Shown piece by piece: positions 37,978 to 47,341 of a stretch of 64,000 bases of DNA. Origin of the DNA: Aquiluna sp. (GTDB lineage: Bacteria; Actinomycetota; Actinomycetes; Actinomycetales; Microbacteriaceae). Numbering within the stretch: position 1 is the stretch's first letter; the number at the start of each line of letters is the position of its first letter. Below the pieces are notes generated by a model that saw only the letters and a list, made by a program, of their open reading frames with translations, was not told the origin of the DNA and ran no database searches. The DNA is taken from positions 1-64,000 of the forward strand of contig JAPKCK010000006.1 in assembly GCA_028822985.1 (NCBI GenBank), read 5' to 3'. The position numbers and the translations under genes are program-made.

Positions 37978-39480
37978 CTAGTTTCGGAGACCAAAAGCAC
38001 TACCGGGTTTTGATTCTTGGGGTTGCGAGACGCCCAAACCTTGATTTTCTGCCGCTCTTTTAGCTGGATTTCCGCTTTTGGAGCCCTTTTTCTTCGTTGC
38101 ACTTTTCTTGCCGCCGATGTAGCCGCCGCCCACAGCTCCGCCCATTGTGACCGGATTCGTGCCGGGAATATTGGGCATTCCGCCCTTTGACATGGTCTTC
38201 ATAACCTTGGCTGCCTGCTCAAACCTATTCACGAGTTGATTTACTTCTGTGACAGATGTGCCAGAACCTTTTGCTATTCGCATTCGCCGAGATCCATTTA
38301 GCACTTTGGGGCCATTTCGCTCCAAGGGAGTCATTGAGAAGATGATGGCCTCGGTTCTAGCGATTTCGGATTCGTCGAAGTCCTCCAGCTGCTGCTTCAT
38401 CTTCCCAGCGCCCGGAAGCATGCCCAACAGGCTTTTCATGTTGCCCATTTTTCTGAGTTGCTGCATTTGCTCTAGAAAATCCTGGAGCGTAAATTCGTCA
38501 TTAGCTATCTTGTCGGCGAGTTTTTTTGATTCTTCCTCGTCAAAAGTCTTTTGCGCCTGCTCAATGAGGCTGACTACGTCACCCATATCAAGGATTCGGC
38601 TTGCCATCCGCTCCGGATAGAACGGCTCGAATGATTCGAGGTCCTCACCCGTGGAGCTAAACAGAATCGGTGCTCCGGTTATGTTTGCAACCGAAAGTGC
38701 CGCACCTCCTCGGGAATCGCCATCGAGTTTGGTTAGGACCACGCCGGTTACTCCAACGCCATCCTTGAATGCCTTCGCCACGTTGACGGCGTCCTGACCG
38801 AGCATCGAGTCCACAACAAATAAAATCTCATCTGGACTCACGGCATCGCGGATGCCGATGGCCTGCTGCATCATTTCTTCGTCGATACCTAGACGACCAG
38901 CAGTGTCGACAATAACAACCGAAAATTGAGCCTTCTTGGCATAGGCGATGGCATCTTTGGCAACTTTTATCGGGTTACCTACGCCGTTTCCAGACTCCGG
39001 CGCAAACACGGGTACGCCAACCTTGTCGCCCAATATCTGTAACTGGGTGACCGCGTTTGGTCTCTGCAAATCTGCCGCGACCAAGATCGGGGTTTGATTT
39101 TGCTCTTTTAGCCACTTGGCGAGCTTGCCTGCCAACGTGGTTTTTCCAGACCCCTGCAAACCAGCCAGCATGATCACGGTTGGAGGAGACTTGGCGAATT
39201 GAATTCTTTTGTTTTCTCTTCCGAGAATCTTGGTCAGCTCATCATTGACAATCTGAACCACCTGCTGAGCCGGGTTCAGGGCCTTCGAGACCTCATCACC
39301 GAGTGCGCGTTCGCGGATAGCCGCTATAAAGTTCTTTACTACTTCAAGGGCTACGTCAGCCTCTAGCAGGGCTCTGCGGATATCCCTCAGCGTGGCATCG
39401 ATGTCACTGGCCGAAAGCCTGCCCTTGCCACGCAGGTTCTTAAACGTGTCTGATAACCGATCAGAAAGATTGCCGAACAA
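37978..39480 (-). CDS. ffh: Signal recognition particle protein Ffh
   Basis: GTPase that binds signal sequences on nascent chains and 4.5S RNA, and docks on FtsY. The 500-residue protein has the N-domain, the GTPase with GLQGSGKTTLAGKLA, DTAGRLGIDE and TKLDGDSRGGAALS, and the Met-rich M-domain (QDFLEQMQQLRKMGNMKSLLGMLPG). The last 65 residues are Gly/Lys-rich. The start is TTG at 39480 with AGGAG 5 nt upstream. It lies 8 nt after ftsY. The 4.5S RNA gene is not in the window. Confidence 0.98.
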   Translation of the reverse strand: MFGNLSDRLSDTFKNLRGKGRLSASDIDATLRDIRRALLEADVALEVVKNFIAAIRERALGDEVSKALNPAQQVVQIVNDELTKILGRENKRIQFAKSPPTVIMLAGLQGSGKTTLAGKLAKWLKEQNQTPILVAADLQRPNAVTQLQILGDKVGVPVFAPESGNGVGNPIKVAKDAIAYAKKAQFSVVIVDTAGRLGIDEEMMQQAIGIRDAVSPDEILFVVDSMLGQDAVNVAKAFKDGVGVTGVVLTKLDGDSRGGAALSVANITGAPILFSSTGEDLESFEPFYPERMASRILDMGDVVSLIEQAQKTFDEEESKKLADKIANDEFTLQDFLEQMQQLRKMGNMKSLLGMLPGAGKMKQQLEDFDESEIARTEAIIFSMTPLERNGPKVLNGSRRMRIAKGSGTSVTEVNQLVNRFEQAAKVMKTMSKGGMPNIPGTNPVTMGGAVGGGYIGGKKSATKKKGSKSGNPAKRAAENQGLGVSQPQESKPGSAFGLRN

Positions 39481-39488
39481 TGGAACTC

Positions 39489-40586
39489 CTATTTCTTAGC
39501 GACTAGACCTTTGGCGAATTCTTCGGGTGAGAAAAACGCAAAATCATTTATTTGCTCGCCAACACCGACGAGCTTAATTGGCAAATTCAATTCTTTTTGC
39601 AATGAGTAGAGAATTCCACCCTTAGCGGTTCCATCCAACTTGGTCATAACAATGCCGGTGACCTCTGCCACCTCGGTGAACGCCCTGGCCTGACTCATGG
39701 CATTTTGACCGTTAGTTGCGTCGATTACAAGGAGGACCTCGGAGATCTTTGCTTGTTTCTCGACTGCTCTTCTTATCTTGCCCAGTTCGTCCATCAGGTC
39801 TTTTTTGTTTTGCAATCTCCCTGCGGTGTCAATGATTGCTATGTCAGCCTGAGTCCTTATTGCCATTTCCACAGTTTGGTAGGCAACCGAGGCAGGGTCC
39901 GCGCCCTCTTTGACAGGCTTGACAATTGGAGAATCAGCTCGCTTCGCCCAAGTTTCCAATTGGTCGACCGCGCCTGCTCGATAGGTGTCAGCTGCCCCTA
40001 GAACGACCTCCCAATCTCCATCCTTGAGCCACCTTGCAAGCTTCCCGATGGTTGTGGTCTTTCCGGCACCGTTCACACCCACTACCAAAATCACATAGGG
40101 CAGAGTGCCGTCATCTAGGTTGAGTGCTGAATCATTTCGGCTGAGCCTTTTTGCTAGCAAATCTTTGAGCAGTAACCGCAATTCAGGGTCAGTTGTCAAG
40201 CCCTGCCTGTTTGCCTCCCGTCTCAGCTCAGCCGCGATCTCCTCTGCTGTCTCAACGCCGAAATCAGCCAGAATGAGAATATCCTCAAGCTGATCGATAT
40301 CCATTGAGTCACTAAATAGTGACCTGATTCCAGTTCCCAGAGATCGCTTGGGAAGCTCAACGGAAACAAGAGCCGGTTCTGAAATCTCTTTTTTGTCGAT
40401 GCTTGTGTCCGACTTGGCCAATGTGGCCGCAGTTCCAGTTTCGACTTCTGGTTCCGAACTGGCGGGAGCCTGCGAGGGTAAATCCAACCCGGGCAAAACT
40501 TCAATGACGGTCGATGGTTGGCTGTCTACCACTGGAGATGAGGCATCCACTTCTTGGCCGCGAAGTCGCTTTAGGAATTTGAACAT
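39489..40586 (-). CDS. ftsY: Signal recognition particle receptor FtsY
   Basis: Membrane-associated GTPase that receives the SRP-ribosome complex. The 365-residue protein has an acidic, variable N-terminal A-domain of about 75 residues, then the N- and G-domains with VGVNGAGKTTTIGKLA, DTAGRLQNKKDLM and TKLDGTAKGGILYS, ending in GVGEQINDFAFFSPEEFAKGL. It starts inside the smc stop (TAATG) and leads into ffh, so both SRP GTPases are on one transcript. Confidence 0.97.
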   Translation of the reverse strand: MFKFLKRLRGQEVDASSPVVDSQPSTVIEVLPGLDLPSQAPASSEPEVETGTAATLAKSDTSIDKKEISEPALVSVELPKRSLGTGIRSLFSDSMDIDQLEDILILADFGVETAEEIAAELRREANRQGLTTDPELRLLLKDLLAKRLSRNDSALNLDDGTLPYVILVVGVNGAGKTTTIGKLARWLKDGDWEVVLGAADTYRAGAVDQLETWAKRADSPIVKPVKEGADPASVAYQTVEMAIRTQADIAIIDTAGRLQNKKDLMDELGKIRRAVEKQAKISEVLLVIDATNGQNAMSQARAFTEVAEVTGIVMTKLDGTAKGGILYSLQKELNLPIKLVGVGEQINDFAFFSPEEFAKGLVAKK

Positions 40587-43500
40587 TAGCCTGCCAAGTC
40601 AATTCTCTGGCCAACAACCTGCGTGATTCCGTCTTGACGCATCGAGACTCCATAGAGAGCATCTGCGATTTCCATTGTGCGTTTCTGATGGGTAACAACA
40701 ATCAGCTGGGAGCTGTCTCGAAGTGATTTGATTACGGTCAATAAACGACCCAAGTTTGAATCGTCCAGCGCGGCCTCAACCTCGTCTAGAACATAAAACG
40801 GGCTTGGTCTCGCCTTGAAGATTGAAATGAGTAATGCGACAGCAGCTAAAGAGCGCTCGCCGCCGGAAAGAAGAGACATTCGCTCAATTCTTTTGCCGGC
40901 AGGCTTGACCGAAACCTCAAGGCCCGTGACCAGTAAGTTATCCGGCTCAGTAAGGCTCAGTGAGCCGGTTCCTCCTGGGAACAGAAGCGGAAACACTTTT
41001 TCGAATTCTTTTTTTGTGTCCTCGAACGCACTAGAAAAAATATGCTGCATCTTGCCGTCAAGGTCGCCAATAATCGAGGTCAAATCGGCCCTGGCGGCAG
41101 TCAAGTCGGCCAGCTGGTCGCTCAGATACTTGTGGCGCTCTTCAAGTGCTGAAAATTCCTCAAGCGCCAATGGGTTGAAAGCTCCCAGTTGTGACAATTT
41201 GGCTTCAGCCTGTCTAAGCAACTTCTGCAAATCTTCAAGCGGCTGATCAACCTCCGTGTTTTCCTCCAGTAGCTCCTCGATGCTCATCGACAGCTCAGAC
41301 TCGACGCGATCCTTCAGATTTTGCAAGGTTAGGCGGAGCTCGTAATTTTGCATCTCGACTTCGTGAACAGAAGAATTTAGGCTAGCAAATCGGGCCTCCA
41401 GTTCAATCGCTTGGGACCTCAGCTGCGCTAGGCGTTCACTTCGTTGCGACCGCTTAGCCTGTAGATCCAAAAGCTCAACCCGCAGCTTCGAAGAAAGAGC
41501 CCCGGTCAGCGTCATTACTTGAGGTAATTTCGAAAGAATGTCTCTGGCGCTAGTCAGCTGGTTCTCTCGAGCCACGCTCGCATCATTAGCGGCAAGCTTG
41601 GCAGAAACGGCTTCAGCCAATCGACCCTTCAAAACCGCCAACTGCCTGGAAGATGCACTGCTTCGCTCGGCAAGAGTGCCGGCCTCAATCCTGGCCTCTA
41701 GCTCTTGCTGCCTAGAAGAGTCTAGATTCCTCGACAGCTCCAAGCGCGCCTCTATGGATACTTCGACTGAAGACTGTTCAGGCAGGTCTGCGACTTTTTG
41801 AGCCAAGACTTCCAGCTCTTGGTTCGCCGTCTTGGCGAGCTGGTCCTGCAGTTCAATTTCGGCCTCAAACCTTGCGATCTCAGCGCGGCCGGAATCCAGT
41901 TGCGCTATCAGCCTTCCGGCTCGCTCAGCACTGGCTGCCAAAAGTGCATCGTGTTCTTGCAGCTCGGACAGACTTCTTTTCACACCTGCGGTCGCAACCT
42001 CTGAGCCTTCCTCAGCATCGCTGAGTTTTTTCGCGAGAGCCTGAATTTCAGACTCGAATTTAGCTAAACCTGTGGCCGCGAAATTCCTTTCAGCACTGAG
42101 TTCTAGCTTGGATGCAAGCTTTGTTCCACCGCCTCGGACCGTATGTTCGGAAACTAAGTCCCCATCCTTGGTGATGACGGTTATTTCAGGATCGATTTCT
42201 AGGGCCTTTTCGGCATCATCGAGGTTTGTTGCCACGTAAAAATGTTCGAGAAGTGCAAGAACTGACTTGGGTGCGCTTACTAGTGTGCTGGCGTTTACAA
42301 GCCCTGCCCTCTGGGCAAGCTTGCCGGTTTCAACGTCGGAGCTTGTGACAAGAAACTCTGCACGACCAAGATCTTGAGCCTTGAGGAATCTAATGGCCTC
42401 GATCGCCTGAACTCTGCTGTCGACAACTATCGCGTCCGAAAGGGCTCCCAGTGCCACGGCGATTGCTTTCTCAAAACCCTTTTCAACGCTGACGCTCTTT
42501 GCTAGCAGCCCCTTGATGCCCTGAAGCTTTGCCCTAATTGCTTCCCCGCCGCCGTCCGATTGATCGAGGGTTAGGCCTAGTGCTGCATGCCTTGCGGCTA
42601 GAGCGTCTCGCTCTCGCTCAGCAAAATGTAACTCCTGGCGAGACTCGTCAACTAGCCTTCGGGCTTTTGATTCAGTCAGCTGGGCTAATTCGTAACCCTT
42701 TCGAAGCGCGTCATCAGAGGTGGACAGGCCTTCAGTTGTCGTCGCTGACTGCTGTCTGGATAGCTCATTAACGCGAGACTCTGCCTGGGAAATGCTGTCC
42801 TGAAGCTTGAGGCGGGCTTGATGAACAGATTCGATTCTCGCCTCTTGGAGTGAAACTTCCCCGGTCGCCTGATTTCTTTCGCGAGCCTGAGACTCCTGCT
42901 GGCTTCGATGACGAATCGAGTCTGCGTCAAATAAATTCATTGCTTCTGAAGCCAGCTGCCTGGCCTGCTCAAATCCGGCCAGCTTCGCGGTACTGGCCTG
43001 TATCTCTAGCTCCATAACTCTTAGTAAATCTGTCGCCGATGAAAGCTCTGTTTCCAATGACTCAATTTCCAAACCGGCAGATTCGGGCTGATTATCCACC
43101 AAGAGATTCACGCGCTGATCGGCAAGGTTTTTTAGGTTTCTAAGCTTCTGCTCGATGGCCTCGAAGCGAAATAGTTTCGACTTGGCTTGGTCTAATTCAT
43201 CTGGATTCAATTCCAATTCAATTTGCGCGATCGCGTTTCTAGCACTCGCTAGTTGCGCTTGAGCAAAAGAAGATTCGGCTTTGCGTTCGTTTTCGGACTT
43301 TGAAGCAGCTTCTAGCTGCTCTTTAGAGCTACGAACCTGGACGCTAAGAAGCTGGGACTTGGCGTGCCGTGCCACGGCGGCTATTTCCTGGGCGCTTCTC
43401 GCTACCTCCGCTTGTCGTCCAAGCGGTTTTAGATTGCGCCTAATTTCCGCGATCAGGTCGTGCAGTCTGGTCAGGTTTGACTGCATTGCTTCCAGCTTGC

Positions 43501-44035
43501 GCTCTGTCTTTTCTTTACGACGACGAAACTTTAGAATTCCCGCAGCTTCCTCTATAAAAGCGCGACGCTCAAGTGGTGTGGCTCTAAGCACGGTGTCGAG
43601 CTGCCCCTGTCCAACGATGACATGCATCTCACGGCCGAGACCAGTGTCGCTGAGCAGCTCTTGGACATCCAATAAGCGACAGGGTTGCTGGTTGATCGAA
43701 TACTCGGAGGCCCCGTTCCGAAACAAGACTCTCGAAATCGTGACCTCGGCATACTCAATCGGCAAAGCCCCGTCTGAGTTGTCGATGGTGAGTGACACTT
43801 CTGCCCGACCAAGCGGCGCTTTGGTTGAAGTTCCGGCGAAAATCACATCTTCCATCTTGCCGCCACGAAGGGTCTTCGCACCCTGTTCGCCCATCACCCA
43901 GGCTAGAGCGTCGACAATATTGGACTTACCGGAACCATTCGGTCCAACTACGCAAGTGATTCCGGGTTCCAACAGAATCGTTGTTGCCTGGGCGAAAGAT
44001 TTAAAACCCTTTAGGGTGATGCTTTTTAGATGCAA
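40586..44035 (-). CDS. smc: Chromosome segregation protein SMC
   Basis: ATPase of condensin that compacts and separates the chromosome. The 1149-residue protein has the N-terminal ATPase head (KGFKSFAQATTILLEPGITCVVGPNGSGKSN), two long coiled-coil arms, a central hinge (about 500-640) and the C-terminal head with the LSGGERSLAAVALLISIF signature and VLDEVEAALDD Walker B. A TTG at 44035 gives the typical start (His-Leu-Lys-Ser-Ile); TTG at 44041 is an alternative closer to AAGGGG. ScpA/ScpB are not in the window. Confidence 0.96.
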   Translation of the reverse strand: MHLKSITLKGFKSFAQATTILLEPGITCVVGPNGSGKSNIVDALAWVMGEQGAKTLRGGKMEDVIFAGTSTKAPLGRAEVSLTIDNSDGALPIEYAEVTISRVLFRNGASEYSINQQPCRLLDVQELLSDTGLGREMHVIVGQGQLDTVLRATPLERRAFIEEAAGILKFRRRKEKTERKLEAMQSNLTRLHDLIAEIRRNLKPLGRQAEVARSAQEIAAVARHAKSQLLSVQVRSSKEQLEAASKSENERKAESSFAQAQLASARNAIAQIELELNPDELDQAKSKLFRFEAIEQKLRNLKNLADQRVNLLVDNQPESAGLEIESLETELSSATDLLRVMELEIQASTAKLAGFEQARQLASEAMNLFDADSIRHRSQQESQARERNQATGEVSLQEARIESVHQARLKLQDSISQAESRVNELSRQQSATTTEGLSTSDDALRKGYELAQLTESKARRLVDESRQELHFAERERDALAARHAALGLTLDQSDGGGEAIRAKLQGIKGLLAKSVSVEKGFEKAIAVALGALSDAIVVDSRVQAIEAIRFLKAQDLGRAEFLVTSSDVETGKLAQRAGLVNASTLVSAPKSVLALLEHFYVATNLDDAEKALEIDPEITVITKDGDLVSEHTVRGGGTKLASKLELSAERNFAATGLAKFESEIQALAKKLSDAEEGSEVATAGVKRSLSELQEHDALLAASAERAGRLIAQLDSGRAEIARFEAEIELQDQLAKTANQELEVLAQKVADLPEQSSVEVSIEARLELSRNLDSSRQQELEARIEAGTLAERSSASSRQLAVLKGRLAEAVSAKLAANDASVARENQLTSARDILSKLPQVMTLTGALSSKLRVELLDLQAKRSQRSERLAQLRSQAIELEARFASLNSSVHEVEMQNYELRLTLQNLKDRVESELSMSIEELLEENTEVDQPLEDLQKLLRQAEAKLSQLGAFNPLALEEFSALEERHKYLSDQLADLTAARADLTSIIGDLDGKMQHIFSSAFEDTKKEFEKVFPLLFPGGTGSLSLTEPDNLLVTGLEVSVKPAGKRIERMSLLSGGERSLAAVALLISIFKARPSPFYVLDEVEAALDDSNLGRLLTVIKSLRDSSQLIVVTHQKRTMEIADALYGVSMRQDGITQVVGQRIDLAG

Positions 44036-44163
44036 GCTCAAAAACCCCTTTCGCTTCCAGATAAAGCCTATCCGAGCCAAAAGTTTAGCGATTTTCTTCC
44101 AGTTTGATTAGGTGAGCGTCTCAATGGCTGGAGTGGGACAGACTGCGGCGTGCAATTAGGTTC

Positions 44164-44169
44164 TAGGCT
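44164..44169 (+). promoter_or_regulatory. -10 box (TAGGCT) of a leaderless small membrane-protein gene
   Basis: TAGGCT ends 6 nt before the GTG at 44176. AAGGG lies in the gap but directly next to the start codon, too close to act as a ribosome-binding site. Confidence 0.5.
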
Positions 44170-44175
44170 CAAGGG

Positions 44176-44559
44176 GTGCAGAGCAAAAAAAGAGCCACCG
44201 GCAAAAGCCTTTCGGCAGTCCTGAAAGCGGTAGCAGTGGCAGTTTTCGGCACGATTCTGCATCAAAGCTCATTATTCGACCAACTCCCAATTGGGTCAGT
44301 TCTCAGTCTCAGCCTGGTGCTGCTGGTTGCCCTGCAAATTAGAGTTGCATCGGACTTCAGAAGTCCAAATCTTTTTTTCGCCATCGCGATTCTTGGGTCA
44401 CTTTTTTTATTCAGCCAAAGCTTCGGGCAAGACAAAATGATTCCCGCTAATCAAGCCGGATTTATCTGGTCCTACGGTGCCGCAGTGCTGGCCTTTGCGG
44501 TGGCAATGTGGCCAAGGATCTCGGCCAAGCAGTGGCGTGGTAATTCAACAGCTAGGTAA
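44176..44559 (+). CDS. Small membrane protein, function unknown
   Basis: I do not recognise this 127-residue protein. It has a basic N terminus and about four hydrophobic segments (about 12-28, 38-55, 65-80, 92-112), ending in a short basic tail, so it should be an integral membrane protein with both ends inside. It is the only plus-strand gene between smc and mutM, and its end overlaps the mutM stop by 8 nt in convergent orientation. Confidence 0.65.
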   Translation: MQSKKRATGKSLSAVLKAVAVAVFGTILHQSSLFDQLPIGSVLSLSLVLLVALQIRVASDFRSPNLFFAIAILGSLFLFSQSFGQDKMIPANQAGFIWSYGAAVLAFAVAMWPRISAKQWRGNSTAR

Positions 44560-45454
44560 CTAACCTCTGACAGGTTGGGCAGAAATGACTTCCCCTGTTT
44601 GCCCAAGCGATTCGCTTGATTTCTGTCCCGCATCTAGGACATGGTTTTCCAGCTTGCCCGTAGGCATTTAGAGACTGAGAAAAATAGCCACTTTCACCGT
44701 TCACATTTTTGTATTGTTCATCAAAGGAAGTCCCGCCTTGGATAACTGCGCGCTCCAGTACACCGGTTGCGATCAAAATCAGGTCGATTAGCTTTTCCCT
44801 AGCGATACTGTTGGCAGGCTGGTCATAGTGAAGCTGTGCGAGCCAGAGCGATTCGTCGGCGTAAATATTTCCAATTCCACTAAGCAAGTTCTGGTCAAGT
44901 AGCACGCGCTTGATGCCGGATGCTCGAGCTTGCATTTTCGTAGCGACGCTGTCGATGTTGAAGTTCACATCGAGCAGGTCTCTGGCGATGTGTCTAACCA
45001 CACTTGGGATGCTGCTATTCACCGGGCTCTCGGGACTGAAGCCTCCGGGTGCCCGATCTGAAGTTGGAACCAAATCCTCAATCGCCAACGAACCAAAAAT
45101 TCTTTGATCGACGAATCTGACCTCTAGTAGTTGACCTGACCCGGACTCGACAGATAAAACCACTCTGGTCTGGGGATCGGGGTCATGGCCCTTGTCCCGT
45201 AAAAGCATTTGGCCACTCATGCCTAAGTGACCAACAAGTGCCCGAGAATCTGACAGGGGTAGCCAAAGAAACTTTCCCCTTCGAACAACTGCCAGAAAGC
45301 TTTGGCCTAAGAGTTCGTCCACAAAGTGCTTCGGACCCAAGACGTGACGCTTCAAAGACCTCGCGTCACTTATTGAAATGTCAACCACTCGAGAGCCGAT
45401 TATCCTGGAGGCAAGCCCAGCACGAACCGTCTCCACCTCGGGAAGTTCCGGCAT
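44552..45454 (-). CDS. mutM: Formamidopyrimidine-DNA glycosylase
   Basis: Bifunctional DNA glycosylase/AP lyase that removes 8-oxoguanine and ring-opened purines. The 300-residue protein starts Pro-Glu-Leu-Pro-Glu-Val-Glu-Thr (catalytic Pro and Glu), has GHLGMSGQML, the helix-two-turn-helix around LLDQNLLSGIGNIYADESLW, and a C-terminal zinc finger CPRCGTEIKRI...CPTCQR. Its start overlaps the rnc stop by 1 nt. Confidence 0.97.
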   Translation of the reverse strand: MPELPEVETVRAGLASRIIGSRVVDISISDARSLKRHVLGPKHFVDELLGQSFLAVVRRGKFLWLPLSDSRALVGHLGMSGQMLLRDKGHDPDPQTRVVLSVESGSGQLLEVRFVDQRIFGSLAIEDLVPTSDRAPGGFSPESPVNSSIPSVVRHIARDLLDVNFNIDSVATKMQARASGIKRVLLDQNLLSGIGNIYADESLWLAQLHYDQPANSIAREKLIDLILIATGVLERAVIQGGTSFDEQYKNVNGESGYFSQSLNAYGQAGKPCPRCGTEIKRIAWANRGSHFCPTCQRLVT

Positions 45455-46128
45455 TAGGACCCTAGAAGCGACCTGAGGGCTTGAATAGCAGCCTCAGTCT
45501 CAGCGTTGCGCTTGGTTCTGCCCTCGCCGACTGCAAGCAACTTGCCCGCCGAAAAACACTCCGCGCGATAAACCCGCTCATGCTCAGGTCCGGTAGCGGT
45601 TATTTCGTAGGAAGCAGGCTCTCGTGATAACCGCTGAAGTTTTTCAATCAACGAAGTTTTCGGGTCACTTGCTTCTCGGACTGCGTCCGGGTCATCCAAA
45701 AGCGGCAGGATAAATTTTTGGACAATTTTACTTGCGCCCTCGAGCCCATTTGAAAGATATGCGGCGCCAAGGACCGCTTCAAAAGTATCGGCAAGAATGT
45801 TGGTTTTCTGTCTACCATCGGTCTGCTCTTCGCCTTTGCCGAGGAAAATATAAGCACCTAGGTTCATGCGATTAGCGGCCGTGGCCAGGGCGTTGGCTGA
45901 AACGACAGCATTTTTCAGCTTCGTGAGCTCGCCCTCTTGAAGGTCGGAATGAGTTTGGAAAACAAAAGTTGCAACCAAAAAGCCAAGCACTGAGTCGCCA
46001 AGGAATTCAAGACGCTCGTTGTCCTTGGAACCGTTTTCGTATGCGTAAGAGGAGTGAGTCAGAGCAAGCGTGAGTAGCTCGGGATCAATCTCGATGCCGA
46101 GCGTTTGTGACAGCTCGTCAAGGGGCAT
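45454..46128 (-). CDS. rnc: Ribonuclease III
   Basis: Cuts double-stranded RNA, including the rRNA precursor stems. The 224-residue protein has the catalytic signature NERLEFLGDSVLGF, DTFEAVLGAAYL, and a C-terminal dsRNA-binding domain (DPKTSLIEKLQRL ... EGRTKRNAETEAAIQAL). It lies 3 nt after rpmF in the coaD-DUF177-rpmF-rnc-mutM-smc order typical of Actinobacteria. Confidence 0.98.
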   Translation of the reverse strand: MPLDELSQTLGIEIDPELLTLALTHSSYAYENGSKDNERLEFLGDSVLGFLVATFVFQTHSDLQEGELTKLKNAVVSANALATAANRMNLGAYIFLGKGEEQTDGRQKTNILADTFEAVLGAAYLSNGLEGASKIVQKFILPLLDDPDAVREASDPKTSLIEKLQRLSREPASYEITATGPEHERVYRAECFSAGKLLAVGEGRTKRNAETEAAIQALRSLLGS

Positions 46129-46131
46129 TGG

Positions 46132-46335
46132 TTATGCGTCTGCTACCTTGCGGCCCTTGTATTCCATGTAAAGTGCGGTGCCGACAGAGTCGGTTACCAC
46201 CTTGGCACGGTGAGGCAAGCTGTAAACGGTCTCGCCGTTTTCAATGGTCTTTACCAATGTGATTGGCGCAGCCTTCCACTGAGAGCGACGTGAGCGTGTG
46301 TTCGAGCGAGACTGTCGACGTTTTGGTACTGGCAT
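46132..46335 (-). CDS. rpmF: 50S ribosomal protein L32
   Basis: The 67-residue protein has the family start PVPKRRQSRSNTRSRRSQW and the segment YSLPHRAKVVTDSVGTALYMEYKG. The four zinc Cys of the C+ form are absent, so this is the zinc-free (C-) type. Only 2 nt separate it from the DUF177 gene. Confidence 0.97.
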   Translation of the reverse strand: MPVPKRRQSRSNTRSRRSQWKAAPITLVKTIENGETVYSLPHRAKVVTDSVGTALYMEYKGRKVADA

Positions 46336-46337
46336 CT

Positions 46338-46844
46338 TTACTCTTCCTTATTCGCGAAATCTTGTAGCGCACTGAAACGCGGATCAACCGGTTTTTCGTG
46401 GCCGTGTTCTACATCTTGAGTCAATCTTATTCCGCAGTCTGGGCACAAGCCAAGACAGGTCTTGGCGCACACAGGCTGGAAGGGAAGATTCAAGACTATC
46501 GAATCAATGAGGACTTGTTCTAAGTCGATGTGTTCACTAAGAACAACCAAATCTTCATCCGAGCTAGAAGAATAGGCGAAAAGTTCCTGAAAATCCACCT
46601 CAACCTCAAGGTTGATCGGATCTAGGCATCTCGAGCACTGAGCCTCGGCAGTTGCAAAGACCTCGCCCGTGGCCAAAACGCCCTCGTGGACCGACTCCAG
46701 CTTCAGGGAAATCTCGATGGTTGACTTGGCAGGAACCTCAACAACTGAGGTCCCAATTCCTATTTCCTGTGCGTGATCAATCTGGATCTCCCGCATTTGA
46801 CCGGGTCGTTTCATTAGATCGTGGACTGCAACCAGCAGGGTCAT
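46338..46844 (-). CDS. DUF177 (YceD-family) protein
   Basis: Conserved protein linked to 23S rRNA accumulation in some bacteria and plants. The 168-residue protein has the family features: a central AQCSRCLDPINLEVEVDFQELFAY, an acidic loop, and CAKTCLGLCPDCG near the C terminus, so two CxxC-type pairs. Its ATG overlaps the coaD stop (ATGA), and it is followed by rpmF, the classic pair. Confidence 0.92.
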   Translation of the reverse strand: MTLLVAVHDLMKRPGQMREIQIDHAQEIGIGTSVVEVPAKSTIEISLKLESVHEGVLATGEVFATAEAQCSRCLDPINLEVEVDFQELFAYSSSSDEDLVVLSEHIDLEQVLIDSIVLNLPFQPVCAKTCLGLCPDCGIRLTQDVEHGHEKPVDPRFSALQDFANKEE

Positions 46845-47329
46845 TCTTTTCCTTCTTGCATCTTTTTTAGAACCGATGGAGTTACGTATTTGGATATGTC
46901 TCCGCCGAGAGCAAAGACCTCCTTGACCAAACTTGAAGAGACGTGCCCGTAGTTCCCCTCGGAGGCGATAAACACTGTCTCAATCCCGGCTAGGTCATGA
47001 TTCACCTTGGCCATGGGCAGTTCGTAGTCGATGTCTGCCGAGTTACGAAAGCCCTTCACGATTGCATTCGCACCAAGTTCTTGGGCTTTTTTTATAAGAA
47101 GACCACTGTGTAGTGACTGAACTGAACACTTGGCGGCAAGACCAGCCTCCGCTATGGCTCCTTCCGCCATCGCCACACGGGTCTCAAGGTCCATAGCGGC
47201 TATTTTGGAGCTGTTATGGACTATCAGCAGATAGACCTTGTCAAAGACCGTTGCGGATCGTGAGAGCACCGACAGGTGCCCCATTGTTATCGGGTCAAAG
47301 GACCCCGGATAAATCGCTACAGAACTCAC
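46841..47329 (-). CDS. coaD: Pantetheine-phosphate adenylyltransferase
   Basis: Transfers AMP to 4'-phosphopantetheine, the fourth step of coenzyme A synthesis. The 162-residue protein begins IYPGSFDPITMGHL with the nucleotidyltransferase HxGH-type site and has KGFRNSADIDYELPMAKVN and YGHVSSSLVKEVFALGGD. The GTG start has no Shine-Dalgarno site but lies 6 nt after TAACCT, which includes the recG stop codon, so the mRNA is probably leaderless. Confidence 0.96.
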   Translation of the reverse strand: MSSVAIYPGSFDPITMGHLSVLSRSATVFDKVYLLIVHNSSKIAAMDLETRVAMAEGAIAEAGLAAKCSVQSLHSGLLIKKAQELGANAIVKGFRNSADIDYELPMAKVNHDLAGIETVFIASEGNYGHVSSSLVKEVFALGGDISKYVTPSVLKKMQEGKE

Positions 47330-47335
47330 GTCACT

Positions 47336-47341
47336 AGGTTA
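47336..47341 (-). promoter_or_regulatory. -10 box (TAACCT) of a leaderless coaD transcript
   Basis: TAACCT on the minus strand ends 6 nt before the coaD GTG at 47329. Its first three bases are the recG stop codon TAA. Confidence 0.45.

Noticed and set aside
43281-44111. Long plus-strand open frame antisense to smc
   Set aside because: It mirrors the smc coding sequence, is Ser/Arg-rich from codon shadowing, and has no start signal.
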